From: Thermococcus profundus
Lineage (GTDB): Archaea > Methanobacteriota_B > Thermococci > Thermococcales > Thermococcaceae
Assembly (NCBI RefSeq): GCF_002214585.1
Contig: NZ_CP014862.1
Coordinates: forward strand, 1-64,000
Length of the DNA: 64,000 bases
Reading direction: 5' to 3'
Shown: one piece after another, positions 28,324-37,364 of the stretch
How positions within the stretch are numbered: position 1 is the first letter of the stretch
Layout of the letters: the number at the start of each line of letters is the position of its first letter
Program-made: the position numbers and the translations under genes
The notes under the pieces: model-generated
Seen by the model: only the letters and a program-made list of their open reading frames with translations
Databases searched by the model: none
What the model was told of the DNA's origin: nothing

Positions 28324-29103
28324 TTGGAGGGCCGCTCCATCGTTTTTGCATCTGGAAAAGGTGGTACCGGAAAAACAACGACCGTTGCTAACTTGGGTGT
28401 GGCACTGGCCCAGTTTGGAAAGGAAGTGATTTTGATTGACGCCGATATAACCATGGCGAACCTCAGCCTCGTCCTTGGAATGGAGGACATACCGATAACC
28501 CTCCACGACGTCCTGGCGAGGGAGGCGGATCTCAAGGACGCGATATACGAGGGGCCAGCGGGGGTTAAGGTCATACCCGGTGGACTAAGCCTCGAGAAGA
28601 TAAAGAAGGCCAAGCCGGAGAGGCTCAGGGAGGTCATAAGGGAGATAAGCCAGATGGCGGATTTTATCCTGATAGACGCACCCGCAGGTCTTGAGATGAC
28701 ATCGGTTACCGCCCTGCTCATTGGTAAGGAGCTGATTATAGTCACCAACCCGGAGATCTCCGCGATTACTGACTCCCTCAAGACCAAGCTGATAGCCGAG
28801 AAGCTTGGAACCCTCCCACTCGGCGCGATCCTCAACAGGGTCACCAACGAGAAGACCGAGCTCACTCAGGAGGAGATCGAGGCAATACTGGAGGTTCCAG
28901 TTCTCGCGGTCATCCCCGAGGATCCCGAGGTGAAGAGAGCCTCCGCCTACGGTGTTCCGCTCGTGATAAAGAACCCGACGAGCCCCGCAGCCATCGCCGT
29001 CAAGCAGCTGGCGGCGAAACTGGCAGGAATAAAGTGGCAGCCGCCCGAGCCAGAGAGCCCGATAAAGAGGGTCTTCAAAGCTCTCTTCGGAGGAAAGAGG
29101 TGA
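28324..29103 (+). CDS. minD: MinD/ParA-family ATPase
   Basis: 259 residues with the deviant Walker A motif FASGKGGTGKTTTVANLG and IDADITMANLSLVLG. The C-terminus (KALFGGKR) is basic and amphipathic-like, as in MinD proteins that bind membranes. In archaea such proteins position surface organelles or arrays rather than a MinCE system. It starts at TTG with GGAGGTG six bases upstream. The next gene, five bases after the stop, codes a small membrane protein that may be its partner. Confidence 0.88.
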   Translation: MEGRSIVFASGKGGTGKTTTVANLGVALAQFGKEVILIDADITMANLSLVLGMEDIPITLHDVLAREADLKDAIYEGPAGVKVIPGGLSLEKIKKAKPERLREVIREISQMADFILIDAPAGLEMTSVTALLIGKELIIVTNPEISAITDSLKTKLIAEKLGTLPLGAILNRVTNEKTELTQEEIEAILEVPVLAVIPEDPEVKRASAYGVPLVIKNPTSPAAIAVKQLAAKLAGIKWQPPEPESPIKRVFKALFGGKR

Positions 29104-29108
29104 TAGAA

Positions 29109-29357
29109 ATGGCAGGGGCGGCAGTTTACGCCATCGTCATCCTCCTAGTGTTCCTCAACCTGGTGCTCCTGATGCTCTATCTCTCAGCCAAAAAGAACCC
29201 CTACTACGTCGTCTACGACGAGGAGACCAAGTCCGCCCTGAAAAGGCGTGTTAGCAACCTCAAAGAGGAGCTCGAGGAAGAGCTAGTCGATTTTGACGTT
29301 GAGGAGTGGGAGAAAGAGCTCGAGGAGAGCATTGAGGAAGAGGTCAGGAACCTCTGA
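29109..29357 (+). CDS. Small membrane protein with acidic coiled coil, MinD partner candidate
   Basis: 82 residues: a membrane segment (about 4-24, IVILLVFLNLVLLMLYLSA), a KKNPYYVVYDEETKS linker and a highly acidic helix (EELEEELVDFDVEEWEKELE). GAGGTGAT lies four bases before the ATG, and the gene follows minD closely. The bitopic layout with an acidic cytoplasmic tail suits a membrane receptor for an ATPase, but this is inferred from position. Confidence 0.72.
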   Translation: MAGAAVYAIVILLVFLNLVLLMLYLSAKKNPYYVVYDEETKSALKRRVSNLKEELEEELVDFDVEEWEKELEESIEEEVRNL

Positions 29358-29461
29358 CCATACCCATTTTTCTGCTTTCTCCCCTCTCACGGCCAATGGG
29401 ACAATTCTGGGCAGTTAAATTTTTAAGTTACAATTTGTTCTCATAAGTGGAGGTGGGGCGC

Positions 29462-29710
29462 ATGACGGTTAGGGTGGCGTATCCTGACGGGTTCCTCGTA
29501 GTTGAGGGATCCCGGGTGTACCTCTTCAGGAAGAGGCTCTACAGCGCCCCACTTGAGGAGATACTGAGGGCGGCCCACGGTGATGACTCCCTCCTGCATC
29601 CGGCACTGAAGGAGGTCTCCAGGGACGTTGCGGCACTTGTGGAAAGGGGCCTGCTACAGCCATCCTTCGAATATTTCGGCGGTGTCCTCAGGCAGAAAGC
29701 GAACGCATGA
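29462..29710 (+). CDS. Small conserved hypothetical protein
   Basis: An 82-residue soluble protein. The N-terminal half is strand-rich (VRVAYPDGFLVVEGSRVYLF) and the C-terminal half is helical. No family was recognised. The ATG at 29462 has GGAGGTG six bases before it, better than the ATG 15 bases upstream. TTTTTAAGT near 29425 is the probable promoter. Confidence 0.62.
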   Translation: MTVRVAYPDGFLVVEGSRVYLFRKRLYSAPLEEILRAAHGDDSLLHPALKEVSRDVAALVERGLLQPSFEYFGGVLRQKANA

Positions 29711-29744
29711 CCACTTTTCTGAAATTTTTCTGTAATTAAAAGGG

Positions 29745-29806
29745 AAACGGTCAGGGGCCGATTAGGTCATCACGGCTCAGCCACCTACCCTCACATCATC
29801 CCGTTA
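29745..29806 (-). ncRNA. C/D box guide sRNA at the 3' end of a signal peptidase gene
   Basis: Reading on the minus strand: C box ATGATGT at 29799-29793 (last base off consensus), 12-base guide, D' CTGA at 29780-29777, GCC, C' GTGATGA at 29773-29767, 12-base guide, D CTGA at 29754-29751. The ends pair AACGG/CCGTT, a full five-base stem. The 5' stem uses bases of the TAA stop of the signal peptidase gene, so the RNA may be cut from the mRNA tail. Predicted targets contain CCACCTACCCTC and GGGCCGATTAGG; I could not place them. Confidence 0.82.
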
Positions 29807-30277
29807 AAGGTGCTCCCTTATCCACAGCGGGATTATGCCGATCTTTGGAAATACCATGACAGCCTTGGCATCGACGGCGTAAGCGGGGACGCAGGGAAGC
29901 CCCCCATGCGGGGTGGGGTAAAGGCGGTACTCCCCCCAGTCGGGGGCGGGGTTGTTATCGCCCCACGTTACAAAGCACTTCTCGGTCTTTCCCCCCAGTT
30001 CAACGGTCTTGACCGCGTGAACCCGGTGAATTATCGGATAGGTGTACATTGGGGCATTGTACACTATAACATCGCCAACGTGGATGTCGTTGGGATCAAC
30101 TCCCCTGAGGAGAACAACGTCCCCGCGGTACATGACCGGCTCCATAGAGCCGCTTATAACGATGACAAGAGGTGAACTGGTGCCCATCACAAATTTGAGA
30201 CCGTAGTTGAGGATCATGACGATTAAGAGAGCTGTTAGCAACCACGCCACATCCTTCTTCCAGGTGTCATCATTCAT
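29804..30277 (-). CDS. Signal peptidase I (housekeeping archaeal type)
   Basis: About 157 residues with an N-terminal membrane segment (about 12-30) and catalytic residues in VISGSMEPVM (serine), PIIHRVHAV (histidine) and TWGDNNPAPD (aspartate). This is the archaeal/ER type that removes Sec signal peptides. It is half the length of the SipW-like enzyme at 18106. The start at 30277 overlaps the upstream TGA (ATGA), so it is coupled to the DUF531 gene. A guide sRNA begins at its stop codon. Confidence 0.9.
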   Translation of the reverse strand: MNDDTWKKDVAWLLTALLIVMILNYGLKFVMGTSSPLVIVISGSMEPVMYRGDVVLLRGVDPNDIHVGDVIVYNAPMYTYPIIHRVHAVKTVELGGKTEKCFVTWGDNNPAPDWGEYRLYPTPHGGLPCVPAYAVDAKAVMVFPKIGIIPLWIREHL

Positions 30278-30801
30278 CTCAGGCCCTCCATCAGAGTGCT
30301 CAGCTTTGAAGGGATAGCGCCTATGGCGGTGCACGTTTCAAGGCTCACCCTCTTTCCCGTGATGTCCATATGATACCTTGCGATCTTAAAAGTTTCCTTC
30401 GGGAGGCCGTGCCTTCCGAGTCCTATCAGAAGGAGAAAGCTCTCCCCTTTCAAAGCCCTTTCGGCGAGCTCACGTGGGGTTACTTCCTTTTTCTCCTCGG
30501 GCTTTCTGGTAGTCGCCACTACGGTGCCAAACTGGGCCGGAAAACCCTTGGAGGGGAAGTCAAGGAGGTGGAAGTGGTTCCTCTCGGCTAGTTCGAGGAG
30601 GTATTTTCCGCTCTCTCCAATCGTGGTATGCCGGGATATCTCCTCGGCCACGTCCATGGGCCTGCCCTCCATGGGAAAACCAACCAGAGCAAGGTGAAAG
30701 CCGAAGGCGTACGCCACTGGCCCTGCCCTGGCTATTGCTCTGAGATGAGCCTCGTGAAGTTTCCTGGGATCGTAGGTGTTGTAGAGGGCGATCGTCAGCA
30801 T
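30274..30801 (-). CDS. DUF531 family protein
   Basis: 175 residues of the archaeal DUF531 (COG1772) family. It opens MLTIALYNTYDPRKLHEAHL and closes with GLGRHGLPKE and SLETCTAIGAIPSKL. The glycine-rich C-terminal part recalls the knotted end of SPOUT RNA methyltransferases, which is only a hint. The ATG at 30801 with GGTGGGAG before it is chosen over an upstream start that gives an unlikely histidine-rich leader. Confidence 0.8.
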   Translation of the reverse strand: MLTIALYNTYDPRKLHEAHLRAIARAGPVAYAFGFHLALVGFPMEGRPMDVAEEISRHTTIGESGKYLLELAERNHFHLLDFPSKGFPAQFGTVVATTRKPEEKKEVTPRELAERALKGESFLLLIGLGRHGLPKETFKIARYHMDITGKRVSLETCTAIGAIPSKLSTLMEGLR

Positions 30802-30867
30802 GCTCCCACCCACGAAGAGTTCCTGAGAACCCTTATAAACTGTTGTCCGATATAAATGGTAATAGTG

Positions 30868-31962
30868 ATGAGCATGGCCTCGCATGATGACATCATCATC
30901 CTCGTCTCAAAGGGGCTCTTTGAAGAGGCAGTAAACCTCGCCTCCGAGATGGGGGATCCCCTTGAACAGGCGGATTCGTTCATCGACATAGCCCTAGGGG
31001 CCAAGGGCTCCCACCCCGAGCTGGTTCAGGATCTCCTCGCAAAAGCCTTGAAGCTCTCCAAAAAGGTCAAAGATCCCCAGGACAAGGTTTACCTGAAATC
31101 AAGGCTGGCCTACGCCCACGCGGTACTCGGAAACCCCGAACTGGCCTCAGAGCTCTTTGACTCCGCCGCGGAGGAGATCGCCAAGATAAAAAGCGATGGG
31201 GAAAGGGCCGTTGCCACGGCAGTGCTGGCCTACCACCTGGCGCTTGCAGGGTTTAAAGACGAGGGTCTGGATACGTTCAACGAAGCCTTCGACATGGCGA
31301 TTTCAGCGGAGATGGACTACAGGAAGAAGCTTGACATTATAACAGAGATAGCAAACCTCCTCGAAGCGGCTGGCGACGAACTCAACTCCTCCGATGCGGT
31401 AGGGTTTTACGAGATAGCCTACGACATATTCGACAAGCTCAGGATAAGCCAGAGGGCGGCGGATCTCGAAAAGAAGGTCGAACTTGCCAAGACAACCTAC
31501 CACCACGGAACCCCTGAGATCCGGAGCGCGCTCCTGGAGGGCCGCTATCAGTTCGCGGTGAAGACTGTTGAAAAAACCCTAAAAGACCCGCAGGACAGGT
31601 TCATAGCGATCCTCGAAATAGCCCACTGGATGAAGAAAATGGGTGCCCTGGAATACCTGGAGGTTCTGGAGGAAGCGTTCCACCTGCTTGAGCGCATAGG
31701 ACTCTCAGACAGCAACGTCCAGAGGGCGGCCGCGATACTCACTGAGATGGGGGAGCTTGAAAGGGCCCTCCGTTTTGCAGTGGACATCAAGGATCCCGAA
31801 AAGAAGGATGAGGCTCTGGCGGCGGTGGCCCTGAAGCTCGCCGAAAGGAAGGATTTTACGGAGGCAAGGGGCGTTGCAGGCCTTATATCCGATCCCATGC
31901 TCAAAGCGAGGTTATCAGAAGAAATAGCCAGGATGGAAGAGAGGGCCCGGCTTGAGTTTTAG
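30868..31962 (+). CDS. Alpha-helical (TPR-like) repeat protein
   Basis: About 364 residues made of helical pairs with A-x-x-F/A patterns such as LFEEAVNLASEMGDPLEQAD and DFTEARGVAGLISDP, typical of TPR-like solenoids for protein binding. No enzyme motif is seen. Start choice is uncertain: ATG codons at 30856, 30868 and 30874 are in frame. CTTATAAACTG near 30833 as TATA would put transcription near 30858, which favours 30868 or 30874. The dipeptidase gene follows after 12 bases. Confidence 0.75.
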   Translation: MSMASHDDIIILVSKGLFEEAVNLASEMGDPLEQADSFIDIALGAKGSHPELVQDLLAKALKLSKKVKDPQDKVYLKSRLAYAHAVLGNPELASELFDSAAEEIAKIKSDGERAVATAVLAYHLALAGFKDEGLDTFNEAFDMAISAEMDYRKKLDIITEIANLLEAAGDELNSSDAVGFYEIAYDIFDKLRISQRAADLEKKVELAKTTYHHGTPEIRSALLEGRYQFAVKTVEKTLKDPQDRFIAILEIAHWMKKMGALEYLEVLEEAFHLLERIGLSDSNVQRAAAILTEMGELERALRFAVDIKDPEKKDEALAAVALKLAERKDFTEARGVAGLISDPMLKARLSEEIARMEERARLEF

Positions 31963-31974
31963 ACGGTGATTGGT

Positions 31975-32919
31975 ATGGAAGGATACCGCATCTTCGATGC
32001 CCATTCAGACCTCCCAACCCTGATCTGGGAGGAGCGCGGAAAGGGTAAAACGAGGGTTCTGGAGTCCGGTTTTGAGCGGTTCTTCAGAGGCTATGTGAAG
32101 GCGAGGGTAGCCTCGATATGGACCCCCACAGACAAGAGGCCCATTGCCCTGAGGTACGCCCTGGAAGCCATTACCCGGCTCCACAGAGACGTTAACGAGA
32201 GCGAAAGATTCGAAATAGTGACGAGAGGGGAGGCAATGGAGAGGGCCATAGACGAGGACATGGTTGCACTCTGGATAGGGATGGAGGGAGGGGAGCCTAT
32301 AGAGAGTCTGGACGTCCTCGAGGTCTTCTACAGCCTTGGACTGCGCGTTCTAACACTGACGTGGAGCCTGAGAAACCAGATAGGGGACGGGGTCTTTGAA
32401 AGAACCGGAGGCGGACTGACGAACTTCGGAGTCGAAGTCGTGGGAAAGGCGGAGGAGCTCGGAATACTCCTCGACCTCAGCCACATAAACGAAGCCGGAT
32501 TCTGGGATACCTTAGAGGTAACGTCATTCCCAGTGATAGCCTCCCACTCCAACGCGAGAAAGCTCTGCGACAACAGGAGAAACCTAACGGATGAGCAGAT
32601 AAAGGCCATAGCAGAGAGGGACGGCGTTATAGGGGCCGTTGCGATACCCTACTTCGTCGACAGGGAGAAGCCAACCCTGGAGAGGTACGTTGAGCACATA
32701 GAATACATGGTAGACATGGCCGGATACGAGCACGTCGGCCTCGGATTCGACTTCGTCTACTACCTGCCTGGATGGAGCGGAAAGAGCGTGGAAGGATTCG
32801 AGGACGAGTCAAAGATACCCGCACTGCTTAACCTGCTCTCCGAAAGATTCAGCGAAAGGGAAATCCGTGCCATAACCTTCGACAACATGGCCAGGGTCTT
32901 CAAATCGGTGATAGGGTAG
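31975..32919 (+). CDS. Membrane dipeptidase-type zinc peptidase (M19)
   Basis: 314 residues with the renal dipeptidase metal sites: FDAHSDLPTL, the glutamate in WIGMEGGEPI, then DLSHINEAGFWD, IASHSNARKLC and GLGFDFVYYLPG. The enzyme hydrolyses dipeptides and is cytosolic here, since no signal peptide is seen; this fits peptide fermentation. GGTGAT precedes the ATG. It forms a likely pair with the TPR-like gene and meets the KaiC-like gene tail to tail with no gap. Confidence 0.9.
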   Translation: MEGYRIFDAHSDLPTLIWEERGKGKTRVLESGFERFFRGYVKARVASIWTPTDKRPIALRYALEAITRLHRDVNESERFEIVTRGEAMERAIDEDMVALWIGMEGGEPIESLDVLEVFYSLGLRVLTLTWSLRNQIGDGVFERTGGGLTNFGVEVVGKAEELGILLDLSHINEAGFWDTLEVTSFPVIASHSNARKLCDNRRNLTDEQIKAIAERDGVIGAVAIPYFVDREKPTLERYVEHIEYMVDMAGYEHVGLGFDFVYYLPGWSGKSVEGFEDESKIPALLNLLSERFSEREIRAITFDNMARVFKSVIG

Positions 32920-33633
32920 CTAGACCTCCTCAAAGGGGCTCCTGTGCTCAACGGCCAGACCATTGGAAGTGAACTTCGCTAGGAACAGGCCAGTTTCATG
33001 TTTTGTTCTCCTCATTTTGAGAACCTGGACGGCCCTTACCATCCTCCTCTCAAGGAGGAAGTAGTGGAGCATTATGACCCCGCTCGCGAGGTAGTGCTCC
33101 TCAGTGTACCTGTTCATGTCGGTCATCTCTGCTATGAGATAGGCTGTAACCCCCAGATCCTCCAGACCCCTAACAAAGCGGGCCAGCTCGGCCTTTTTCT
33201 CAACGGGGTTCTCAATGGAGAACTCTATAGCAGTCAGGGGATCGATGACAAGGCGGGAAATGTTTTCGTCCTCCGCCATCTCCCTTATCCTGAACAGAAC
33301 GCTCTTCCAGGTTGGCACGTGGGTTGATTCCCTCCAGAGAACGGGACCGAGGTCAAAGAGGAGGAGCTTTTTAGACCCAACGTATACCTGAACGGAGGGA
33401 TCGAAGCGCATCATATCCTTAACGGCCTCGTTGGGATCCTGGATCAGGGAGACGTAGGCGACCTTCTCCCCTCTTCTCGCCCCCTCGAGTAGAAAGTGCA
33501 TCCCCATAGTGGTCTTTCCGCTTCCGGGGGGACCTGTGAGAAGATAGACCTTACCGGGTATAAGGCCGCCTTCTATCAGATCATCGAGGCCCTTCACCCC
33601 GGTGGATATCCGCTCAATCGTAAGGGTTTTCAT
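32920..33633 (-). CDS. KaiC/RecA-like ATPase
   Basis: A single-domain ATPase of 237 residues. STGVKGLDDLIEGGLIPGKV leads to Walker A GPPGSGKTT (residues 34-42) and a Walker B region LVIDPLTAIEF near 130. Single KaiC-type domains are common in Thermococcales and often regulate signalling or surface structures; the role here is unknown. The ATG at 33633 is chosen over a GTG ten codons earlier by comparison with the family start. Confidence 0.87.
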   Translation of the reverse strand: MKTLTIERISTGVKGLDDLIEGGLIPGKVYLLTGPPGSGKTTMGMHFLLEGARRGEKVAYVSLIQDPNEAVKDMMRFDPSVQVYVGSKKLLLFDLGPVLWRESTHVPTWKSVLFRIREMAEDENISRLVIDPLTAIEFSIENPVEKKAELARFVRGLEDLGVTAYLIAEMTDMNRYTEEHYLASGVIMLHYFLLERRMVRAVQVLKMRRTKHETGLFLAKFTSNGLAVEHRSPFEEV

Positions 33634-33765
33634 ATCAACGCGCCCCCACACATCACACACCACTTACTAATCAGTATTAGCCCTAAAGTAATTATTAACC
33701 TTTTGCTCACAAAGTTTTTAACTGCCCCGAGCAACACTACCCGGTGCCAAAAGTTGGAGGGCGGG

Positions 33766-34629
33766 ATCTACTTCTTGACATCAAGGGAGGCCAGAAGGCT
33801 TCTTCTAACCAGAGGTCCCGTTCGAATCAACCTCGATCTCCGGAAGACGAACAGAACCTGGGAAGTGGAGATGAGGGACGACGGTGCCCTCTTCCCAGAC
33901 GGCACCCTCGTTGAGAGGTGCATCATCGAGAGGATTGCCGGGGACGAGGGCTCGGTCTACTTCGTCAAAAACGGTGGGGTTTACAAAGCGGCGATAGCCA
34001 CTGATGCGGGTTTTTACAAGCTCGTCCCGACGATACCCCCAACCATAGAGATAAACGGCATCAGGATGCACCGCACGAAGGAAGTGAACCCCCTCCAGGA
34101 TACGAGGAACAAGGTAAACACCGTGATGCCGAAGGAAGGTGAAACTGTTCTCGACACATGCATGGGGCTGGGCTACACTGCGATAGAGGCCTCCAGGAGA
34201 GGTGCCTACGTAATAACCATCGAAAAAGACCTCCACGTTATTGAACTCGCCCGCATAAACCCCTGGAGCAGGGAGCTGTTTACTGGAGGGAAGGTTCAGG
34301 TTATCCAGGGGGATGCCTTTGAGGTCGTTAAGAAGTTCAATGACGAGAGCTTTGACGCCGTAATTCACGATCCGCCGCGCTTTTCCCTGGCCGGCCACCT
34401 GTACTCGGAGGAGTTTTACCGCGAGCTTTTCAGGATCTTGAAGCCAGGGGGAAGGCTCTTCCACTACGTCGGCAACCCCGGAAAGAGGTACAGGAGAAAA
34501 GACCTTCAGAAGGGAGTGATGGAGCGGCTTAGAAAGGCCGGCTTCGTTGGTGTCAGAAGGGTCGAGGAAGCCCTCGGGATTGTGGCGAAAAAGCCAAAAT
34601 ATGGAGCAAAAACGGGAGGGCGGGATTAA
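33766..34629 (+). CDS. Archaeal methyltransferase (COG2521 type), apparent ATC start
   Basis: About 287 residues. A strand-rich N-terminal domain precedes an S-adenosylmethionine Rossmann domain with TVLDTCMGLGYTAIEA and the motif HDPPRFSLAGHLYSEEFYRE. COG2521 methylases probably act on RNA or protein. No ATG lies where expected: TATA TTTTTAA at 33715 places transcription near 33744, GGAGG is at 33756-33760, and an in-frame ATC follows five bases later at 33766 (then YFLTSREAR). TTG at 33754 or 33775 are alternatives. Confidence 0.82.
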   Translation: MYFLTSREARRLLLTRGPVRINLDLRKTNRTWEVEMRDDGALFPDGTLVERCIIERIAGDEGSVYFVKNGGVYKAAIATDAGFYKLVPTIPPTIEINGIRMHRTKEVNPLQDTRNKVNTVMPKEGETVLDTCMGLGYTAIEASRRGAYVITIEKDLHVIELARINPWSRELFTGGKVQVIQGDAFEVVKKFNDESFDAVIHDPPRFSLAGHLYSEEFYRELFRILKPGGRLFHYVGNPGKRYRRKDLQKGVMERLRKAGFVGVRRVEEALGIVAKKPKYGAKTGGRD

Positions 34630-36026
34630 ATCCCGCCGACTTCCTCCATCTCCTCAAATGCTTCCAGGTTGGTGTAGTAGTCCATGAGCTCGTTGATCTC
34701 CCTTCTCAGCTTGAAGCTCTTGGCTATCGCTATCCCAAAGCCGATTATTGAGGGCCAGATAAGGTAGAGGAGCAGCGTTGCGTCGCTTATCGGGATGGGC
34801 CTCGGGTTTGTGAAGCGGTTGAAGTTCCATATCATCAGCGCTATCATCAGCCAGGCCGTTGAGAAGTTCGTAAGTCCGCTCCCGCTCTCTCCAAGCTTGA
34901 ACCCCGGAATGACGTCCTTAGTGAGCGGCGGGAAGAGGTTGCTCCCCATGAAACCCAGCTGATCCTCGAAGACGTGGAGCCACTGGCCTATCATCGAAGC
35001 CAGTGCTAGATCAGTCGCGTGGCTGTAGCCGAAGAGTTTGGCGAAGAGGAAGACAAAGATTCCTATTATCACTCCCATCGTCATCGAGTGGCTGAAGCCG
35101 TGGTGCCAGGGCAGGAAGCGGTCCTTAACTACCGTCTTCCCCCGGTGCTTCGTCCTCCTGAAGGCTATCTCCGGACCTGAGAAGGAGTCTATCCTCGTGG
35201 GCTTCGGGTAGGTCTTGATAAAGGGAACGTTCACCTTCGCTATTCCATACTTCCTGTACTCCGGCGGTTCTCCGCCTATGGCGATGCCGCCTGGAGTGAC
35301 TATCGGGCCCATCTCCACCCTGACTTCCCTCTTTGGGGGATCCAGATGAACTACGAATCTCCTGTAAACGTCCCCGGGCAGGCGGATGTTGTGTATCTTG
35401 ACTATTTTCTCGCCCTCCTCGTAGGCCGTTTCTATTGCCTCGGCTATAGTGTCTGCGATTCTCTGAGGATGGGGAGCGTCGCTGACGACGAACCTCAGCG
35501 AGCCGTCTGGATCAACGTCCACGTATCCAAACACGAGAATTTCCTTACCTTCCTCAATCTGGCCGAACTCCTCCTCAAAGAACCTGTAATCGTCTCCAAA
35601 AGCGTCCACGACTATCTTTCCCGTTCCATCACTGAGCGTGAAGATTATGCTGTTGTACTCCTCCTTAACGGTTCTAACCGTGCCGTCTTTCTCGATGATC
35701 TCGTACGATATAGTTCCAGATCCTTTTGTGAGTATCTCCTCGACCTTTCCCTCGATGGCGAAGAACTGGTAGCGGTTCTTCTCGCTGAGATCCTTTATTC
35801 TAACGAGCTTCGGAGCGTAGTGCTTCTTCTCGTCCCATGGGGCGGGATCGATCTCGTAGTCCCTCCTCGCGAAGAACTTGCCGAACTTGAAGTCCACGAA
35901 GTCGGGGAAATACGCCGAAGCCGCCGCTATGACTGGAATCAGGATCCCCATTCTTATGTCGGCGACCAATGAGGGGAAGAAAGTTGCAACGGCGAGACCT
36001 GATATGTAGTGAGTGAACCCCCTCAT
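34626..36026 (-). CDS. Membrane metal-dependent hydrolase (YdjM-like) with inserted OB fold
   Basis: 466 residues in three parts. The N-terminal membrane part has MRGFTHYISGLAVATFF and a conserved YFPDFVDFKFG; a soluble middle (about 80-185) is an OB fold (VEEILTKGSGTISYEIIEKD then FTLSDGTGKIVVDAF); the C-terminal membrane part carries HHGFSHSMTMGVIIG and QWLHVFEDQLG. Histidines and aspartates in membrane parts are those of the LexA-binding membrane hydrolase family (PF04307). The inserted OB fold matches those of the large protein encoded two genes upstream. Confidence 0.83.
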   Translation of the reverse strand: MRGFTHYISGLAVATFFPSLVADIRMGILIPVIAAASAYFPDFVDFKFGKFFARRDYEIDPAPWDEKKHYAPKLVRIKDLSEKNRYQFFAIEGKVEEILTKGSGTISYEIIEKDGTVRTVKEEYNSIIFTLSDGTGKIVVDAFGDDYRFFEEEFGQIEEGKEILVFGYVDVDPDGSLRFVVSDAPHPQRIADTIAEAIETAYEEGEKIVKIHNIRLPGDVYRRFVVHLDPPKREVRVEMGPIVTPGGIAIGGEPPEYRKYGIAKVNVPFIKTYPKPTRIDSFSGPEIAFRRTKHRGKTVVKDRFLPWHHGFSHSMTMGVIIGIFVFLFAKLFGYSHATDLALASMIGQWLHVFEDQLGFMGSNLFPPLTKDVIPGFKLGESGSGLTNFSTAWLMIALMIWNFNRFTNPRPIPISDATLLLYLIWPSIIGFGIAIAKSFKLRREINELMDYYTNLEAFEEMEEVGGI

Positions 36027-36032
36027 ACCGCA

Positions 36033-37364
36033 TCACCCCAGTCCGAGGAGGTGCATGAAAGCACCCGTATGTCCAGTCATGCTTACAAGCACTGGAAGGA
36101 TGAGACCTCCAAGGCAGTAGCTTCTCCTGGTGTTGAACGCGGCCGCCATAAGGCCTATCACCGTCGAGACGAAGAGCACCACCACTCCCATCCAGCCTGT
36201 AAGCAGGTAGGAGATCACAACGAGCACTGCCGCGACGAAGTAGGAGACCTTCTTGATGTGCATGACGTTGAAGCTTCTGGCTATCACTACTGAGAGGGCG
36301 TAGGTGAACAGGAAGCTTATTCCAGCGGCGAGCAGAATGACGCCGATAGCGGCTATGTACTCGGAGTAGCTCTTGGGAGTGTATATGGAGCTCACCAGCC
36401 ACGCCCCAGCTCCCCTCGTGAGCCTCAGGTTCGGCAGGAAGAGGAGCGAAAAGGCACCCACGTAGTAGAGAACCCTGTTCACACCCTGGCTGATGATGAA
36501 GGCGTCGTCACCGCGCTGGCTCGTCATGTGGCCTGCTACCAGCGCTCCCATACCTCCCGTGATTATCGGGTAGACCGCGGCTATTGTCCCTCCGAGGGCA
36601 CCTCCAAAGCTGGCCTTCAGGGTGTTGTAGATGCTGCTCTCAATCATATCCTCCGGCTTCTGCGGTAGCATCGGGGGGTTTGAGAGGATGTTGAGTATGA
36701 CCCACGACATTCCGAAGAACCCTATGAACATAGGTGTGAGCCTCGTGTAAGCGCTCGTCGTTGGGAGTACGCTGGTGTTCATGACTATGAACCCGAGTAT
36801 TCCGGAGATGAAGAACACGAGGATTCCGCCGAGTATCTGCCTCCACGCCAGCCACAGCCTCTCTTTCACCGTTCTCCCCCTGTCCCCCTCCTTTGGCCAC
36901 TCGCTCATGAACATGAAGAGCACTATTGCCGTCAGGAAGTACGTGATGTACGGACTCGTTGCCTGGTATATCGGCGGGAGGACCTTGGGGAAAATGAAGA
37001 GCATTCCAAGGACGAGAATGAGCGTTCCTGAAACGGCTCCGATGAGGTAGAGCAGCACCGCTTCGTGTCCCCTGCCAAGGAGGAGGTAGCGCTGGGTCGG
37101 GAAGAGGAGGAAGACTGCACTCTCATCCGCCACACTGAAGTAGACGCTGGATATGGCGCTGACGTAGGAGTAAGCCACTATGGCCCCAAGACCAAAGAAA
37201 GGAAAGGCCTCAACCGGCATCTTCTCCCCGACCCCAAAGACTGCCACCAGTAAGGCTATAATGTTGTAGATATGAAAACCGGGGATCCAGGATATCAGCG
37301 AGCCGAAGAGCACCCCAGCGAAGGACCAGATTAAAATATCTGAAAGGGGAAGCATGGGCATCAC
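36033..37364 (-). CDS. TctA-like permease (COG1784)
   Basis: A 443-residue membrane protein with some 11-12 segments. SLISWIPGFHIYNIIALLVA and FGGALGGTIAAVYPIITGGM are the paired glycine-rich motifs of the tripartite tricarboxylate transporter A family. The archaeal COG1784 branch lacks known periplasmic partners, and its substrate is unknown. Its start overlaps the OB-repeat gene by ATGA and the hydrolase gene follows after six bases, so the three proteins are likely made together. Confidence 0.86.
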   Translation of the reverse strand: MMPMLPLSDILIWSFAGVLFGSLISWIPGFHIYNIIALLVAVFGVGEKMPVEAFPFFGLGAIVAYSYVSAISSVYFSVADESAVFLLFPTQRYLLLGRGHEAVLLYLIGAVSGTLILVLGMLFIFPKVLPPIYQATSPYITYFLTAIVLFMFMSEWPKEGDRGRTVKERLWLAWRQILGGILVFFISGILGFIVMNTSVLPTTSAYTRLTPMFIGFFGMSWVILNILSNPPMLPQKPEDMIESSIYNTLKASFGGALGGTIAAVYPIITGGMGALVAGHMTSQRGDDAFIISQGVNRVLYYVGAFSLLFLPNLRLTRGAGAWLVSSIYTPKSYSEYIAAIGVILLAAGISFLFTYALSVVIARSFNVMHIKKVSYFVAAVLVVISYLLTGWMGVVVLFVSTVIGLMAAAFNTRRSYCLGGLILPVLVSMTGHTGAFMHLLGLG

